This document shows positions 60,409-62,584 of a stretch of 62,584 nucleotides of DNA, in pieces. Under the pieces are notes generated by a model. That model ran no database searches. It worked only from the letters and a program-made list of their open reading frames with translations, and was not told where the DNA came from. A program made the position numbers and the translations under genes. The stretch lies in assembly GCA_031292625.1 (NCBI GenBank), contig JARLGU010000055.1, positions 1 through 62,584 on the forward strand, written 5' to 3'. Every line of letters begins with the position of its first letter. The stretch's first letter is position 1. The DNA is from Capsulimonadaceae bacterium. GTDB lineage: Bacteria; Armatimonadota; Armatimonadia; Armatimonadales; Capsulimonadaceae.

Positions 60409-62197
60409 TCAGTAGCTTTCCGGCATTTCGAGGCAACTTGTTCTTCGGCGAGCGGACGCGCGTCGAGCGAACTTTGGGGACATTGCTGGGCTCGACCGCA
60501 ATTGCGCCCGGGTTTTCCAGCAAGACCTCGACGGGTTGGGGCGCTATTCCGCCATTTACCTTAATGAGCATGTCCGGATACTCGACCCGGCTGTGCAGCA
60601 TGCCGGATAAAACGCGAACGAACGTCGTGCGGATCGTCGCAAGGTCATGCAGGGTAATTGGCGCGTCATCGAACTGTCCGTCGGCCTGCTTGTCCTCAAT
60701 GACTTTGCGCACGAGTTCGTCGATGCGCTGTGGCGTAGGCCGGTAGAGAACATGCGATGCCGCTTCGACGCTGTCGGCCAGCATCATGATTGCCGCCTCA
60801 AGCGTGCTAGGCTTCGGTCCGGGATAACGATAGTGATCCTCGAGCGCCTCGGCTTCCGTCCCTGTCGCGCAACCGCCTGCCGCTCGATGGTAGAAATAGC
60901 GGATGAGACTGGTGCCGTGGTGCTGCAGGATAATATCCCTTACTGCCGGGGGCAGCTTGGCCTTCTCGGCAATCTCGACCCCTTCCTTAACATGTGCGAC
61001 GACGACCAGGGCCGAAAGCGATGGATCCAGGCGCTCGTGAATATTGACGCCAGTTTGGTTCTCGACAAAGAACTCCGGTCTCCGGATCTTGCCGATATCG
61101 TGGTAGTAGGCGGAGACGCGGCACAGGAGCGCGTCCGCCCCGATTGCCTCGGCGGCCGCCGAGGCCAAGTTGCCCACCGATACCGAGTGCGCGTACGTCC
61201 CCGGACACGCCCGGCTGAACTCAAGCAGCAACGGCCGGTTCGGATCGATCAATTCGAGCAAGCCCAGGTGCGTCGTCAATCCGAAGGGCTTTTCGAAAAG
61301 GGCGACGCCGATGGAAACGAGCGCGACGGAGAGCAAGCCGGCGACCGCTCCCCAAAGGGTTCCGACGCCTATCGTCGCCCACGAGTCGGCTGTCACTTGA
61401 CCAAGCAGGAACGTCAGGACAACATTCGCGAGAGCCATTGTGCATCCGGCGCGCAGCATATCCGTCCGTGTGCGCACGGCGCTTACGCTAAGCACCGCAA
61501 CGAGCGACGCAACATAGGTCATCAGGCAGTAGCGCAACTCGTTGCCTAGGATCAGCGTGGAAAGAAGCGAGAGGAGAGCCGCGACAACCAGCGCGACATA
61601 AGGCTCGAGCAGAACGGTAATCAACATCGCCACGGCCGTAATGCACAGCAAAGAGATAAAACCGAATTGGAGGGCCGTCAAATTGATGCCCAGCAGCATC
61701 GCGCCGATTTTAAGTCCGAAGACACACAGCGCCACAAGAAGCGCTAACAGAATAAGGCGGCTTTCAGCGGCATACAGCGCAGGGTCGAATTGGCGCAAGT
61801 AGGCGGCGACAAAGCCGGTCATGAGCGCGACGAGCAGCACGACGCCAAGCACAAGGCTGTATGAGAGACGCAGGGACTGTGAGACCCAGTGCGGCAGAGT
61901 GGGCGATCCAGGCTGCGCCGGAAGCGGGACATCGCGCAGCAACGAGTTCGGCGAGGCGAACGAAACCGCCACGGCGTCCGGATGGGCGGCGTTGTAAGTG
62001 GCCACGGCCGCACCGCGCCGCGGAAGCGGCATGAGAAGCAGTGCGGAGAGAATGGTGATGGTCGCGAAGCAGATGAGGAATCGGGCGCGGGTCAACTCGG
62101 CGCCTAGCCGAGCTACCCCTTGCAATTGATTGCGCAACCGAGAACGTACAGGCCGCTCGAATCGGTCGCCGGCTCCGCCACCCTTATGGGACATCAT
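60281..62197 (-). CDS. 7TM-HD family c-di-AMP phosphodiesterase (PgpH)
   Basis: 638 aa from ATG 62197. A charged N-terminus, one helix (FLICFATITILSALLLMPL), then a short extracytoplasmic part (~75 residues, much shorter than the 300-residue 7TMR-HDED of Listeria PgpH). Six further helices follow (LVLGVVLLVALMTGFVAAY, LILLALLVALCVFGLKIG and others). Cytoplasmic HD domain: TYAHSVSVGNLASAAAEAI, RVSAYYHDIGKIRRPEF (the HD pair), NIHERLDPSLSALVVVAHVKEG, ILQHHGTSLIRYFYHRA, MMLADSVEAASHVL and a conserved C-terminal helix. Degrades c-di-AMP. The ~45 extra residues at the end overlap ybeY. Confidence 0.9.
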   Translation of the reverse strand: MMSHKGGGAGDRFERPVRSRLRNQLQGVARLGAELTRARFLICFATITILSALLLMPLPRRGAAVATYNAAHPDAVAVSFASPNSLLRDVPLPAQPGSPTLPHWVSQSLRLSYSLVLGVVLLVALMTGFVAAYLRQFDPALYAAESRLILLALLVALCVFGLKIGAMLLGINLTALQFGFISLLCITAVAMLITVLLEPYVALVVAALLSLLSTLILGNELRYCLMTYVASLVAVLSVSAVRTRTDMLRAGCTMALANVVLTFLLGQVTADSWATIGVGTLWGAVAGLLSVALVSIGVALFEKPFGLTTHLGLLELIDPNRPLLLEFSRACPGTYAHSVSVGNLASAAAEAIGADALLCRVSAYYHDIGKIRRPEFFVENQTGVNIHERLDPSLSALVVVAHVKEGVEIAEKAKLPPAVRDIILQHHGTSLIRYFYHRAAGGCATGTEAEALEDHYRYPGPKPSTLEAAIMMLADSVEAASHVLYRPTPQRIDELVRKVIEDKQADGQFDDAPITLHDLATIRTTFVRVLSGMLHSRVEYPDMLIKVNGGIAPQPVEVLLENPGAIAVEPSNVPKVRSTRVRSPKNKLPRNAGKLLNDEPSATSGNGDGQPREPLYVTALSSDAASPAASAPGDRPYC

Positions 62198-62206
62198 CGC
62201 AGATTT

Positions 62207-62236
62207 ATTATACACTATGCAATCTGATGCTGTCAA
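62207..62236 (-). promoter_or_regulatory. Consensus sigma-70 promoter of the pgpH operon
   Basis: On the minus strand TTGACA (62236-62231), 18-bp spacer and TATAAT (62212-62207), both perfect. The predicted start (7-8 nt on) is 2-3 bases from the ATG at 62197, so the transcript would be nearly leaderless and no ribosome site is seen. Confidence 0.9.
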
Positions 62237-62343
62237 ACGAGATGAAACGACGTGACTAATCGTTAAGCCTGGCCGCATCAGACGCCGCAAGATCAACCGC
62301 GGTCGATTGGCCCGGCGCGATCTCAACAGATGATGCAGGGCAA

Positions 62344-62527
62344 TCGCATCTATTCAGATCAACGATTGTCACCGATATTGGCGCGTTTTCCGGCCGTGAA
62401 CGACCGTCCTGAGATGTCAAGCCCCATCAATGGGTCTGCCGGCTCACGAAAACGCTTGCCGTCTACCGATTAGGCCCGTTCACGGGCTTTCTCTACACAG
62501 GCCGGCCCTTTCAGGACCGGACTCTCG
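62344..62527 (+). repeat. 182-bp structured repeat, copy B
   Basis: Same element as 2943-3124, same orientation, about 92% identical with no indels across the aligned core. It follows the pgpH promoter by ~110 bp. Some stems are conserved (GCCCG-TTCA-CGGGC unchanged), one is changed but still pairs (CGGC/GCCG with a T-G in copy A), and the CCCCAT stem has lost one pair. What follows is off the window edge. Confidence 0.75.
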
Positions 62528-62584
62528 ACTTTGGCCTTTTAACTAGTTATTCGTTCTTAAATGTCAGGCTCCGTGCGGCTTGAC

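Overview
The window is GC-rich DNA (about 60% by eye) from a flagellated bacterium. It carries many secreted or surface carbohydrate-active proteins, LacI, AraC and MerR regulators, an AraC/phytanoyl-dioxygenase/URO-D cluster and a LacI-linked glycosidase. This gene mix, together with the rpsB-tsf-pyrH-frr-uppS-dxr-rseP and pgpH-ybeY-dgkA orders, would fit Armatimonadota (Capsulimonas-like). That placement is inference from gene content; there is no rRNA or marker tree here.

Layout. 1-2478 (-): a WD40 protein running off the left edge through a proline-rich 39-bp tandem repeat, probably an orthocaspase. 2943-3124: copy A of a 182-bp structured repeat whose second copy lies at 62344-62527. 3229-6954: an autoregulated LacI regulator and a secreted glycoside hydrolase. 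7093-7617: a decayed phosphofructokinase. 7677-9987 (-): a MerR-SDR-SDR operon with a textbook 19-bp-spacer MerR promoter. 10263-13637: def-tldD-tldE. 13704-15089 (-): motB-fliL. 15434-17522 (-): M16 protease-dapB. 17868-23433: an accessory island bounded by two direct 79-bp repeats. It holds three paralogous membrane proteins of an unrecognised family, a small gene with a canonical -1 slippery heptamer resembling a phage tail-assembly chaperone, and a 574-aa Ala/Arg-rich protein. 23544-30966: M20 amidohydrolase, nitroreductase, a GH106-like rhamnosidase (-) and a PabB-PabC fusion. 31253-37964: the ribosomal/isoprenoid/envelope operon. 38056-39270 (-): a ParB-like protein with a cysteine-rich tail. 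39718-42655: URO-D and phytanoyl-dioxygenase genes divergent from an AraC regulator. 43358-51929: glycosyltransferases, aroQ, aminopeptidase P and a tightly overlapping GT-C/GNAT/GT2/WecE-like operon. 52247-57698: an ARPP-like protein, an F5/8C protein, acylphosphatase, a rhamnose-H+ symporter and a beta-helix protein. 57756-62197 (-): pgpH-ybeY-dgkA-corC.

How the genes work together. Housekeeping operons (translation, isoprenoid/undecaprenyl supply, c-di-AMP turnover, lysine, folate and shikimate steps) are interleaved with carbohydrate uptake and degradation genes and a surface-glycan module. That module appears to make and transfer an amino-deoxy sugar. The most unusual section is the repeat-flanked island at 17.9-23.4 kb. 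No tRNA, rRNA, CRISPR array, transposase or integrase was recognised.
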